Shown piece after piece: positions 44,023 through 52,425 of a stretch of DNA of 64,000 nt; within the stretch, counting starts at the first letter, position 1; every line of letters begins with the position of its first letter. Origin of the DNA: UBA6055 sp965203755 (GTDB lineage: Bacteria > Chloroflexota > Anaerolineae > Aggregatilineales > Phototrophicaceae); the NCBI GenBank assembly GCA_965203755.1, contig OZ241910.1, forward strand, positions 1,922,001-1,986,000. The letters are read 5' to 3'. The position numbers and the translations under genes are program-made. Under the pieces are notes generated by a model. The model was not told the origin of the DNA, ran no database searches, and saw only the letters and a program-made list of their open reading frames with translations.

Positions 44023-46686
44023 ATGCCAACGTTACAGGATATCGGCCGGCTGCCCGACCCCGCCGACAACTGCGCGATTGCCATCCGCGATTTGGCGCGC
44101 GGGACGCTTGTCCAACAGAAGGACGCCCAATTTGCCTTGTCGCACAAGGTGCTGGAAGGCCATCGCTTTGCCATTCGATCCATCCCAAAAGGCGCGCGGC
44201 TTACCTCTTGGCGCCAGCCCTTCGGCACCGCGCTGCACGATATTCGCGCCGGCGATTATGTCATCAACAGCGGCGTGCAAATCGAGTTGGGCCGCCGCCG
44301 TCTCGACTTTAAGCTGCCGTCCCAGCCCAACTTCGACAGCCAAATCGCGCCTTATCAATTTGACGCGGCTTCGTTTCAAGCCGCGCCGCCGCTGCCAGTA
44401 TACAGCCACCGGCGCAGCTTCATGGGCTATGCGCGCGGCGGCGGCCGCGGCGTCGGCACGCGCAACATGATCGTGCTGCTTGGGACATCGTCGCTGGTGG
44501 CTGGATTTGTGCGGACGCTGACGCAGCTGACCTCTGCCATGGCTGATGCTTACGCGCATGTCGATGGCATCGTGCCGATTGCCCATACCGAAGGCGGACA
44601 TCGCAGCCCCAACAACCGCGAACTGCTGCTGCGGACTTTGGCCGGCTTTATGGTGCATCCCAATGTGGGCGCGGTGGCGGCGGTGGATTATGGCGGCGAA
44701 GCCATCACCAATCAAGCGCTGCGCCGCTATATGCGGCAGAACGGTTATCCATTGGAAGCTGTCGCCCATCAATTCTACTCCCTGTCGAACGCTTTTGAGG
44801 CGAATGTCGAATGGTTCAAGAATCTGCTTGGCGAATGGCTGCCACAGGTGAATCAGAGCCGCCGCGCCCCCCAGCCGCTGGGCAGGCTCAAAATCGCCTT
44901 GCAGTGCGGCGGGTCGGACGCTTTTTCGGGCATCAGCGGCAACCCGCTGGCGGCCTGGGTCGCCAAAGAGGTGATCCGCTATGGCGGGTCAGCCAACTTG
45001 GCGGAGACCGACGAACTCATCGGCGCCGAATCGTATGTGCTGGACAAAGTGGAGCGGCTCGAAACAGCGCGCGAATTCCTGGCGATGGTGGAACGTTACA
45101 AGGAATGGGTCGGCTGGCACGGCCAAACGGCTGAAGGCAATCCCTCCGGCGGCAACAAGTACCGCGGGCTCTATAACATCGGCCTCAAATCGCTGGGCGC
45201 GGCGGCGAAGCGTCACCCGGATGTGCCGCTGCATGACGTCATTGAATACAGCCAGCCCATGACCGGCGCCGGCCTCTATTTCATGGACAGCCCCGGCAAT
45301 GATCTGGAAAGCGTCGCCGGGCAGGTCGCCAGTGGATGCAATATGATTTTCTTTGTCACCGGCAACGGCTCAATCACCAACTTTCCCTTTGCGCCGACCA
45401 TCAAAATCGTGACCACCAGCGCCCGCTATGACCTCTTAAAGTATGATATGGATGTCAATGCCGGCGAATATCTGGATGGAAGCCCCCTGGATGCCGTCGG
45501 CGCCAAAATGCTCGATTTGACGGTGAATGTGGCCAGCGGCCAGCGGTCGCTTGGCGAACAAGCCGGGCATTATCAGGTGCAGATCTGGCGCGACTGGCGG
45601 CAAACCCGGCCGGTGAACGCCGTCATGCTGGAACGGCGGCCAGCCCCGACCGGCCAGCCTTTGCCGATTGCCGCCGACCTCGAAGCGCCCAAGCTGGAAA
45701 TCCCGGTCTATGAGGTCAATGGCGCGCTGACCACCGAGCGGATTGGGCTGGTGATGCCGACCAGTCTGTGTTCGGGGCAGATCGCGCGGATGACCGCCGC
45801 CAGCCTGAACGCGCCGGCGATGGGCCGAGCGGCCGGACTGTCGCGCTTCGCCGCCCTCGTGCATACCGAAGGCTGCGGCGGCACAGTCGTTCCCGAATTC
45901 AAAGAGACCCTCATCAGCTATTTGCAGCATCCCAAACTGTGTCATGCGCTGCTGCTTGAGCATGGCTGTGAAATCACGCACAACAGCTATTTTCGCCAGC
46001 TAATGGCGGAACGCGGGCTTGACCCCCAACAGTTCGGCTGGGCGAGCATTCAGCTGGATGGCGGCATCGACGCCGTCATGCGGAAGATGATGAACTGGTT
46101 CGCCGCCCGCCTGCGGCATGATGTCCGGCCGCCGCGCAAAACGGCCGGCATGGAAGCCCTGCGGATCGCCCTGCTGACGCACGGCGAAATATCCGCCAAT
46201 GCCGCCCGCGAAATGGCCAAGCTAAGTCAAATCATCGTCGGCGGCGGCGGCATGGTGATTGTCTCCGATCAGGACCGGCTGCTGGACAGCGGCTTCGCGC
46301 CGCAGCTGGGCTTGTCAGCCAAACCGGCGCCGACCTTGGCTTATGGCCAGCGGCCGGCGCAGGCCGGCTTCCATCTGATGGCGGCGCCGCGGCCGCATTG
46401 GGGCGAAACCCTCACCGGCCTAGGGGCGGCCGGCGTCGAAGTGATGCTGGCAATGGTCGGCGGGCATGCCCTGGCTGGACATCCTCTGGTGCCCGTCTTG
46501 CAGACAGCGGCCGGCGCCGCGCCGCCGGCGGATCTGGACGCGGTTTTGGCGGATGATGCCGCGCTCCACCAGGCTTTGCTTCAGCTGATCGCGGCGACCT
46601 TGCGCGGCGAGCATATTCCCAAGCATCAGCAGACCGGTGCCGATGATTTTCAGGTCCCGCGCGGGCTGATGGGCGTGTCGCTTTGA
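44023..46686 (+). CDS. UxaA-family (altronate/galactarate dehydratase-like) protein, long form
   Basis: A 887-residue protein. A SAF-like N-terminal domain (about 5-85: AIAIRDLARGTLV, then SHKVLEGHRFAIRSIPKG) is followed by the UxaA core with GVGTRNMIVLL, then GNGSITNFPFAPTIKI, and a second dehydratase-like half with LVMPTSLCSGQIARM. It is far longer than altronate or galactarate dehydratase (about 500), because the C-terminal 300 residues add a further domain. It probably dehydrates a sugar acid with an iron cofactor; the substrate is unknown. The ATG at 44023 is chosen from homology. Confidence 0.8.
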   Translation: MPTLQDIGRLPDPADNCAIAIRDLARGTLVQQKDAQFALSHKVLEGHRFAIRSIPKGARLTSWRQPFGTALHDIRAGDYVINSGVQIELGRRRLDFKLPSQPNFDSQIAPYQFDAASFQAAPPLPVYSHRRSFMGYARGGGRGVGTRNMIVLLGTSSLVAGFVRTLTQLTSAMADAYAHVDGIVPIAHTEGGHRSPNNRELLLRTLAGFMVHPNVGAVAAVDYGGEAITNQALRRYMRQNGYPLEAVAHQFYSLSNAFEANVEWFKNLLGEWLPQVNQSRRAPQPLGRLKIALQCGGSDAFSGISGNPLAAWVAKEVIRYGGSANLAETDELIGAESYVLDKVERLETAREFLAMVERYKEWVGWHGQTAEGNPSGGNKYRGLYNIGLKSLGAAAKRHPDVPLHDVIEYSQPMTGAGLYFMDSPGNDLESVAGQVASGCNMIFFVTGNGSITNFPFAPTIKIVTTSARYDLLKYDMDVNAGEYLDGSPLDAVGAKMLDLTVNVASGQRSLGEQAGHYQVQIWRDWRQTRPVNAVMLERRPAPTGQPLPIAADLEAPKLEIPVYEVNGALTTERIGLVMPTSLCSGQIARMTAASLNAPAMGRAAGLSRFAALVHTEGCGGTVVPEFKETLISYLQHPKLCHALLLEHGCEITHNSYFRQLMAERGLDPQQFGWASIQLDGGIDAVMRKMMNWFAARLRHDVRPPRKTAGMEALRIALLTHGEISANAAREMAKLSQIIVGGGGMVIVSDQDRLLDSGFAPQLGLSAKPAPTLAYGQRPAQAGFHLMAAPRPHWGETLTGLGAAGVEVMLAMVGGHALAGHPLVPVLQTAAGAAPPADLDAVLADDAALHQALLQLIAATLRGEHIPKHQQTGADDFQVPRGLMGVSL

Positions 46687-46783
46687 TTCGACTGCGGCAA
46701 AAAACATCTGTTCTATTGCCATGCGCGGGGAAACAGAATATGATTTCTAATGAAACGTTTGCCCATTGTTGATGGGAGCGGAC

Positions 46784-48235
46784 ATGGCGGCGCCCAACTT
46801 CAAGAACCGCACTTTATATCATGGCGATAATCTGGATTTTCTGCGCGGGATGAACAGCGAAACCGTGCATCTCATCGCCACCGACCCGCCATTCAAGAAA
46901 GGGCGCGACTTCCACGCGACGCCGAACAGTCTGGCGGCCGGCGCCAAGTTCCAAGACCGCTGGTCGTGGCGCGATGATATTCAAGGGGATTGGCTAAACG
47001 ACATCATCAAAGAATATCCCGAAGTATGGAACGTGATTGCGACCGCTAAGACGGTTTATGGCGATGACATGGCGGCTTATCTTTGCTGGCTGGGCGTCAG
47101 GCTGCTGGAGATGCAGCGGATATTGCGAATAGATGGCAGTCTGTATCTGCATATCGACCATACCGCGCATGCTTATGCGAAAACGCTGTTGGACGCGATA
47201 TTCGGATACAAAAACTTCAGGAATGAGATTGTGTGGTCATATAACAAATGGACGAATGCGGCGAAATACTTTCAGCGTAACCATGATATATTGTTATTCT
47301 ATTCCAAGGGCAATAAATATACATTTAACAAACAGTATTGGATGACAAAACACAAGGCAAAAGTTTTATCTCGTGGCTGGGATAGCAACAAAGTTTCAGG
47401 AATTCGTCAGCTTCTTGTGTACGATAGAAAGTTGGCCGCAGATGAGATAAACAAACCTAAATATGACAAAGTTGTTTATCTTGACGACAAGCCTAAAGGG
47501 ACGGCAGTGTCCGATGTGTGGTCGGACATCCCGTACCTTTCAAGCCGCGCCAGCGAGCGCGTAGGCTATCCCACGCAAAAGCCGCTTGCCCTTTATGAGC
47601 GCATCATTAAGGCCTCCTCAAATGAAGGCGACATCGTGCTCGACCCATTCTGCGGCTGCGCCACAACGCCGGTGGCGGCGGAACGGACGGGCCGGCAGTG
47701 GGTCGGCATGGATTTGTGGGCCGAGGCGCATAAAATCATACTCGAACAGCTGGAGCAGGAAAAACTGGCGGTGGTCGAGGCGGAAAAAGCCAAGCAGCCG
47801 CATCTCATAACCTTTGGCGATGTGCATTATTCCCAAACGGCGCCGGTGCGAACCGACCGCGGTGAGTCAGCCGCGCCAGTACTGGAGACACCAACGCGGC
47901 GCGCGTCCAGACGATACCCGCCGCCGCGTACCCAGCATGACAATCTGCTGATTGAGCTTGGCGCTTACTGTCAGGGCTGCGGCAATAATTACAGCTTTGA
48001 CCCGCGCGTGTTGGAAGTGGACCATGTTCTGCCCAAGACTGACGGCGGCACCGATGCCTACGCTAACTTGACGCTGCTGTGTCCGCCCTGCAATAAGGAA
48101 AAGCGCGACCGGCTTACCCTGTCGGGACTGCAAGATCAAAATCGTCGAAATGGCTATTTGAAACCGGAAAATGAGGGGAATATCAGCCGCGGCCGCATGG
48201 GTAAGAAAAGACGCAGAACCAGGCGCCGGCGGTGA
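46784..48235 (+). CDS. DNA methyltransferase fused to C-terminal HNH endonuclease
   Basis: A 483-residue protein. The methyltransferase part has TDPPFKKG (motif IV, residues 33-40) before DPFCGCATTPVAAE (motif I, about 287-300), the beta-class order. After a linker, the C-terminus carries a zinc-type HNH domain: C396-x2-C, VDHVLPKTDGGTDAYANL (about 411-428) and a CPPC pair at about 432. It would modify and possibly cut DNA from one chain. The start is ATG at 46784 with GGGAG five bases upstream. Bases 47228-47520 are much more AT-rich than both flanks. Confidence 0.85.
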   Translation: MAAPNFKNRTLYHGDNLDFLRGMNSETVHLIATDPPFKKGRDFHATPNSLAAGAKFQDRWSWRDDIQGDWLNDIIKEYPEVWNVIATAKTVYGDDMAAYLCWLGVRLLEMQRILRIDGSLYLHIDHTAHAYAKTLLDAIFGYKNFRNEIVWSYNKWTNAAKYFQRNHDILLFYSKGNKYTFNKQYWMTKHKAKVLSRGWDSNKVSGIRQLLVYDRKLAADEINKPKYDKVVYLDDKPKGTAVSDVWSDIPYLSSRASERVGYPTQKPLALYERIIKASSNEGDIVLDPFCGCATTPVAAERTGRQWVGMDLWAEAHKIILEQLEQEKLAVVEAEKAKQPHLITFGDVHYSQTAPVRTDRGESAAPVLETPTRRASRRYPPPRTQHDNLLIELGAYCQGCGNNYSFDPRVLEVDHVLPKTDGGTDAYANLTLLCPPCNKEKRDRLTLSGLQDQNRRNGYLKPENEGNISRGRMGKKRRRTRRRR

Positions 48236-48259
48236 AGCGGCCCTACCCCCGCCGCCGAG

Positions 48260-49450
48260 TTAGGATGGCGGAACCAGCACAATCGAGCCCGGCCTTTCAA
48301 TCGCGCCGCAGGTCATGCCGTTGACGGTCTGCGCCGCCAGCGGCACAATCGCGCGCGGCATCATCCGCGCATCCAAAAACAGCAGCTCGCCCGCCTGCGG
48401 GAAGCAGACCTCGACGCCCTGTTCAACATAGCCCCAGATATCCACGGCATCAATAAAGCCGGCATCCACAATCGCCTGCACGCCGATGCCGCCGCCGTCA
48501 AGCCGCTGACACTGCACGCCGCTGCCGAGCCCATAAGTGGCGTGAACAACAATGCCGGTGGCTTGGTTCAGATCGATGCAGGTCGTCGCCAGCGGCCGCG
48601 CCGTCGCCGTCGCGGTAGGGATTTTTTCCTTCTTGCGCTTGGGCTTCGGCGTCATCGCCAGGCAAAAGCTGAAGTCGCTGTTGTCCGTGACCGCGCCGCC
48701 GTTGTAAGATCCGTAATTGTTCGCCGCCGCGCCGCCTGTCTGGACATTGTTCTCAAAGATGACGCAGCCTTCGAGTCGGACACTGCTCCCGGCCGCGCGG
48801 GCGACAATCACGTCAGGAAAACCGGAATTGCCGCGGAAGATGCCGTTGGTTATGACTGCCACGCTGTTTGCCGTGCTGGCGGTAAGAGCGGTTCCATATT
48901 GGGTGCGGCTTCCCGACTTCGTGTTGCTCAAGAACTGCACATCATTAAGATAGATATGCCCGACTCCATTCCTCGTCCCCACTACACCGCGGCCGTTGTT
49001 ATTGTCTCTGAAGATGACGTTGTTGCCGTTAAGACGGCCCCCATTTTGTAATATAACAGCCACGGTGTCCGTTCTGCCAGCCTGGCGAATGGTCACATCG
49101 TTCAGATTGAGGATGCCGTTTGATCCGATGAGTAGGGTATAGCCATTGGTTGGTCCGATGATGCTGTGCCCGTTGCCGTTGATGGTGTAGGTGCCCGCTG
49201 TAAATCGCAGAAAGCCAAAGTAACTCTGCGATTGCGAGTTGCTAAACGTACAGTCCGCGGTCATGTTGAAGGTTTTTACCGTGGCGGACGCATTGAAAAA
49301 GGCGTAAGTCGTCGGCAGACCGCAGGCGCCAAACTCCGCCGCCGTAGGATTTGTCAGCTGAGTTTGGGCTTGGCTTCCGAGCGGCGCAGCGAAGAGGCAG
49401 GTTAAAGACAAACAAAGAAACAGAAAAGTCTTGACGCGCTTGGCATTCAT
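48260..49450 (-). CDS. Secreted parallel beta-helix protein (paralogue of 23728-24930)
   Basis: A 396-residue protein with signal peptide MNAKRVKTFLFLCLSLTCLF. Beta-helix repeats at about 70-250 (GTYTINGNGHSIIGP, NLNDVTIRQAG, NGIFRGN), a basic linker, and the same C-terminal 105-residue domain as the paralogue (CIDLNQATGIVVHATYGL start). The ATG at 49450 follows AAGGGG. The frame continues upstream through eleven in-frame MSPYG repeats to an ATG at 49645, which lies only a few bases after the predicted transcript start, so leaderless initiation there is possible. Likely an exported or surface protein of variable expression. Confidence 0.75.
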   Translation of the reverse strand: MNAKRVKTFLFLCLSLTCLFAAPLGSQAQTQLTNPTAAEFGACGLPTTYAFFNASATVKTFNMTADCTFSNSQSQSYFGFLRFTAGTYTINGNGHSIIGPTNGYTLLIGSNGILNLNDVTIRQAGRTDTVAVILQNGGRLNGNNVIFRDNNNGRGVVGTRNGVGHIYLNDVQFLSNTKSGSRTQYGTALTASTANSVAVITNGIFRGNSGFPDVIVARAAGSSVRLEGCVIFENNVQTGGAAANNYGSYNGGAVTDNSDFSFCLAMTPKPKRKKEKIPTATATARPLATTCIDLNQATGIVVHATYGLGSGVQCQRLDGGGIGVQAIVDAGFIDAVDIWGYVEQGVEVCFPQAGELLFLDARMMPRAIVPLAAQTVNGMTCGAIERPGSIVLVPPS

Positions 49451-49480
49451 CAGAGTCCCCTTACAGGTTACGATTACCTG

Positions 49481-49645
49481 ACCATAAGGACTCATCCCAT
49501 AAGGACTCATCCCATAAGGACTCATCCCATAAGGACTCATCCCATAAGGACTCATCCCATAAGGACTCATCCCATAAGGACTCATCCCATAAGGACTCAT
49601 CCCATAAGGACTCATCCCATAAGGACTCATCCCATAAGGACTCAT
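49481..49645 (-). repeat. Eleven 15-bp tandem repeats upstream of beta-helix gene
   Basis: Eleven perfect copies of ATGAGTCCTTATGGG (minus strand), each encoding MSPYG in the gene's frame. The array fills the interval between the promoter and the signal-peptide start. Because the unit is 15 bp, copy-number change keeps the frame but alters the leader length. It is not a CRISPR: there are no spacers. Confidence 0.97.
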
Positions 49646-49657
49646 CCTAAAACAAGT

Positions 49658-49685
49658 ATATTATCTGATATCCTGTTTTTGTCAA
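49658..49685 (-). promoter_or_regulatory. Promoter of the second beta-helix gene
   Basis: On the minus strand a consensus -35 TTGACA (49680-49685) and -10 TAATAT (49658-49663) are separated by 16 bases, inside AAAGACTTG-N14-TCAGATAATAT, the block shared with the paralogue at 25.1 kb. The predicted start of transcription is about six bases before the first repeat. Confidence 0.75.
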
Positions 49686-49746
49686 GTCTTTATTGCGGCT
49701 GTTTTGTGCAATAGCATCCAAACAGCCGGCTTGAATTAAGACGTCC

Positions 49747-50295
49747 CTACCCCCGCCGCAAAGCCAAATCGCGCCAGAAACCGGCGATTCGGTCAATCAA
49801 AACCGATTCAGCGATGTAAGTCGCATCAAACTCCACCACGCCATCCGCCGCGCGGATTCTCCACTCGCGCTGCAATTCGCCAATCGCCCGCGAACGTTCC
49901 GCCGGATTATGATAGCCGGCGCCAAGCGCAAGGTGAATCCGCCGCAAAACAGAATCCAACGCGGCGACCAGACAAATCACGACCCCAGTCCGCTGCATCG
50001 TTTTGAGATGACCGCTGTTCAGCAGGGCGCTGCCCGAGATGCGAATCAGCGCCTGGCGATGCAAAATCACCTCGTCCATGATCTCCGCTTCAACGGCTTT
50101 GAGGCGCCGCTCGCCATAGCGCGAGCGAATCATCGGAATCGAATCACCGAAGCGGGCTTCAACCCGGCGCTCGACATCAATCATCTCCAAACCAAGCCGT
50201 TCGGCAAGCTGGCGGGCGACGCGCCGCCGGTTCGGCTCGATGTAGCCGGTGACAATCAGATTAAAATCGTCAAGAACAGGCAGGTCAGCCGTCAT
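49747..50295 (-). CDS. Shikimate-kinase-like protein lacking the P-loop
   Basis: A 182-residue protein with the layout of shikimate kinase: LNLIVTGYI-like strand, RQLAERLGLEMIDVERRVEARFGDSIPMI, then ERRLKAVEAEIMDEVI. The nucleotide-binding loop GxxGAGKST is replaced by GYIEPNRRRV and the GGG loop reads ISGSAL, so ATP-dependent kinase activity is unlikely. It overlaps the HAD gene by 11 bases and is last of a three-gene minus-strand operon (SDR, HAD, this). Function unknown; perhaps regulatory or a ligand-binding relic. Confidence 0.65.
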   Translation of the reverse strand: MTADLPVLDDFNLIVTGYIEPNRRRVARQLAERLGLEMIDVERRVEARFGDSIPMIRSRYGERRLKAVEAEIMDEVILHRQALIRISGSALLNSGHLKTMQRTGVVICLVAALDSVLRRIHLALGAGYHNPAERSRAIGELQREWRIRAADGVVEFDATYIAESVLIDRIAGFWRDLALRRG

Positions 50296-51064
50296 GGCGC
50301 CGCCAGCCCCGATGCCACTCGTCCAAAATAGACGGCAGTTCGGCGAAAGAATGAATGCGGCCGTCCGGCGCCGTCAGCCCATGCCAGCTGTTGTTGACGC
50401 CCGGCTTCAGCCGCAGTATGGCGCGCATCCCCGACGATTGGGCGCCGCTGATATCGGCAGTCAGGTTATCGCCAATGAACACGGTCTCTTCCGGCGCCGT
50501 GCCCATCAGATCAAGGGCCGATTGAAAGATGCGCGGATGCGGTTTGAGATAGCCGACATCCGCGGCCGAAAGGCGGCAGTCCGGGAAATAATCAATCAGC
50601 CCATGCGCCGCCAGTTCGACATCGCGCATCCGCATCGGCTGCGAGGCGTTGGTGACAATTCCGATTTTGATGCCCCTGGCCCTCAATGTCTCCAGCATCG
50701 GCGGCGCATCCGGGAAAACAGCCGTCCCCGGCGCCGCGCCCCAGTCATAAGCCGCGATAACCTCGTCGAGGATAAGTTTGTCGCCGGCGACCCCCAACTC
50801 CATCAGCGTCGCCAGCAGCAGCCGCGGCATATTGGGCGCGCGGAGGGTGATGCGCGCCTTTTCCCAGGCCGAACGGGTGCCGGCCATATAGAGGTCAGTC
50901 AGCCGGTCAATCGATGCCGGAAAACGTTGCAGATTTTGGTTGATATAAGCATGGACCTTGGACAGATGCGCGGTTTCGATTTCGCGCCAGCCGAGCGTCA
51001 CCCCGCTCCAGTCAATCAGGGTGTCGTCAAGGTCAAACAGAATGCCTTTGAGTTGGTTTGTCAT
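50285..51064 (-). CDS. HAD-family hydrolase
   Basis: A 259-residue phosphatase-type HAD protein: FDLDDTLIDW is the nucleophile motif (Asp at 10, Asp at 12), VTNAS is motif II, and PHPRIFQ...GDNLTADISGA contain the motif III lysine region and motif IV acidic residues. A helical cap lies between motifs I and II. The ATG at 51064 starts two residues before conserved sequence; the frame extends upstream but overlaps the SDR gene. Substrate unknown. Confidence 0.88.
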   Translation of the reverse strand: MTNQLKGILFDLDDTLIDWSGVTLGWREIETAHLSKVHAYINQNLQRFPASIDRLTDLYMAGTRSAWEKARITLRAPNMPRLLLATLMELGVAGDKLILDEVIAAYDWGAAPGTAVFPDAPPMLETLRARGIKIGIVTNASQPMRMRDVELAAHGLIDYFPDCRLSAADVGYLKPHPRIFQSALDLMGTAPEETVFIGDNLTADISGAQSSGMRAILRLKPGVNNSWHGLTAPDGRIHSFAELPSILDEWHRGWRRHDG

Positions 51065-51068
51065 CCGC

Positions 51069-52289
51069 TTAACCCCCGCCGGCGCGCTTGGCGGCCCGCT
51101 TGGCTTTGCGTTCCAGCGCCTTGCGCCGCCGCGCTTCGCGCTTGGCTTCATCTTCATTCCAAGGGGTCGGGCCAGCCGCCGGCGGCGCGCTTGCTTTGAC
51201 CGCCGGCGGTTTTGCCACAACGGCGACCGGTTTTTCTGCTGCCGCCGGCGCCGACAGGACGCGGCCGCTTGAGATGGCTTCAATCGCGGCCGCGGCTTTG
51301 TCTTCATAAACGTCATAAAAGTCGGCGGGACTGCTGGCCTCCTGCATGCGCCAGGCGAGGGCGGCCGCCTCCAGCCCTTGTTCAACATCGGCGTAACGCG
51401 CCCGCCAGCCATATTTCGCCTTGATTTTGCCGCTGTCGAGGACAATCTCGCGCTTGAGCAGCCGCTCGCGCAGGGTCTCGCCGCGCAGCCGGGTCATCCA
51501 TCCGCGGGCGGCAAAGCCAGGCGCGCTTAATCCGAGCGCGTGGCTAAGGGCGCCGGCGAAATCGTTGGGGCTTTGCGGCCTGTCGGCGGCGGCGTTCAGA
51601 ATTTCGGCTGCGGGCTGGTCAGCCGCGGCTTCAACGAGCGCGGCGATCGCCGCCGCCAGGTCATCTTCGTGGATCCATGAGGCGCGCCGCCGGCCATTTG
51701 GCAGCCGCCGCGAGCCTTTGATGCTTTGGGCAAGCGCGCTGGTGGCGCGGCTGCCGCCGCCATAGATATAGCCAGCGCGGACAACGCGAACATTCATGCC
51801 GCTGTGAAGCCAGGCGGCTTCGGCATCGAGCATGGGCTGGTAATCGCTCCCGCGTGCGGTCTGGCTGTCTTCTGCCGCCGGATCGCCGTGATGCGGGTCA
51901 TATAAATAAGCGAAGCTGATCGCAATCATCTTTTGAAGCCCATGCGCCTTGGCGGCTTGCAAAACAGCCTGGCTGCTTTTGACCAGACAGTCGGCCTGGG
52001 CGGCATAATCGAAATCGGATTGAGGCAGGCCGCCGAAGTTCTGCGGCGCGGCATGAACCAGCGCCTCGGCGTTAGCCATGCTCAAGCTGCTCAACACTTC
52101 GCTTTCACGGGTCAGATCAGGATAAACCGGCAATCCGCCAGCGCGCCGAATCGCCAGTGCGCCTTCGGCATGGTCGGTCGCCGCCGTCACCCGATGTCCC
52201 TTCCCAAGCAGCGCTTTGACGGTCGCCAGTCCGGCGCTTTCCGAACCCCCGGTCACAAAAACATTGAAGGTCTTTTTCGATTCAGCCAT
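51069..52289 (-). CDS. NAD(P)-dependent epimerase/dehydratase-like SDR protein
   Basis: A 406-residue extended SDR protein. The Rossmann start VFVTGGSESAGLATVKAL carries a TGGSESAG variant of TGxxGxxG, and a HEDDLAAAIAAL segment follows. The usual YxxxK catalytic pair is not obvious, so activity as an oxidoreductase is uncertain. The C-terminal 70 residues are a basic Ala/Lys/Arg/Pro-rich tail, probably disordered, perhaps nucleic-acid binding. The ATG at 52289 begins the operon with the HAD gene four bases downstream. Confidence 0.75.
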   Translation of the reverse strand: MAESKKTFNVFVTGGSESAGLATVKALLGKGHRVTAATDHAEGALAIRRAGGLPVYPDLTRESEVLSSLSMANAEALVHAAPQNFGGLPQSDFDYAAQADCLVKSSQAVLQAAKAHGLQKMIAISFAYLYDPHHGDPAAEDSQTARGSDYQPMLDAEAAWLHSGMNVRVVRAGYIYGGGSRATSALAQSIKGSRRLPNGRRRASWIHEDDLAAAIAALVEAAADQPAAEILNAAADRPQSPNDFAGALSHALGLSAPGFAARGWMTRLRGETLRERLLKREIVLDSGKIKAKYGWRARYADVEQGLEAAALAWRMQEASSPADFYDVYEDKAAAAIEAISSGRVLSAPAAAEKPVAVVAKPPAVKASAPPAAGPTPWNEDEAKREARRRKALERKAKRAAKRAGGG

Positions 52290-52425
52290 TGCCCTCTCTC
52301 TCTCAGCGAAAATAATCCGGCGTCATTATGCCATAAAACCACCGCCATTGGCACATCAAATTTGCCCTGCCGAGATGAGAGCGGGCCTTTTGCGCGGGTG
52401 GACGGGAGCATTCCCGCCCCTGACA

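Noticed and set aside
49481..49645. Possible CRISPR array
   Set aside because: The 15-bp units abut directly with no spacers, so this is a simple tandem repeat.
51065..51445. Upstream extension of the HAD hydrolase frame
   Set aside because: It overlaps the 3' end of the SDR gene, is strongly Arg/Pro-rich, and the HAD motif begins a few residues after the ATG at 51064.
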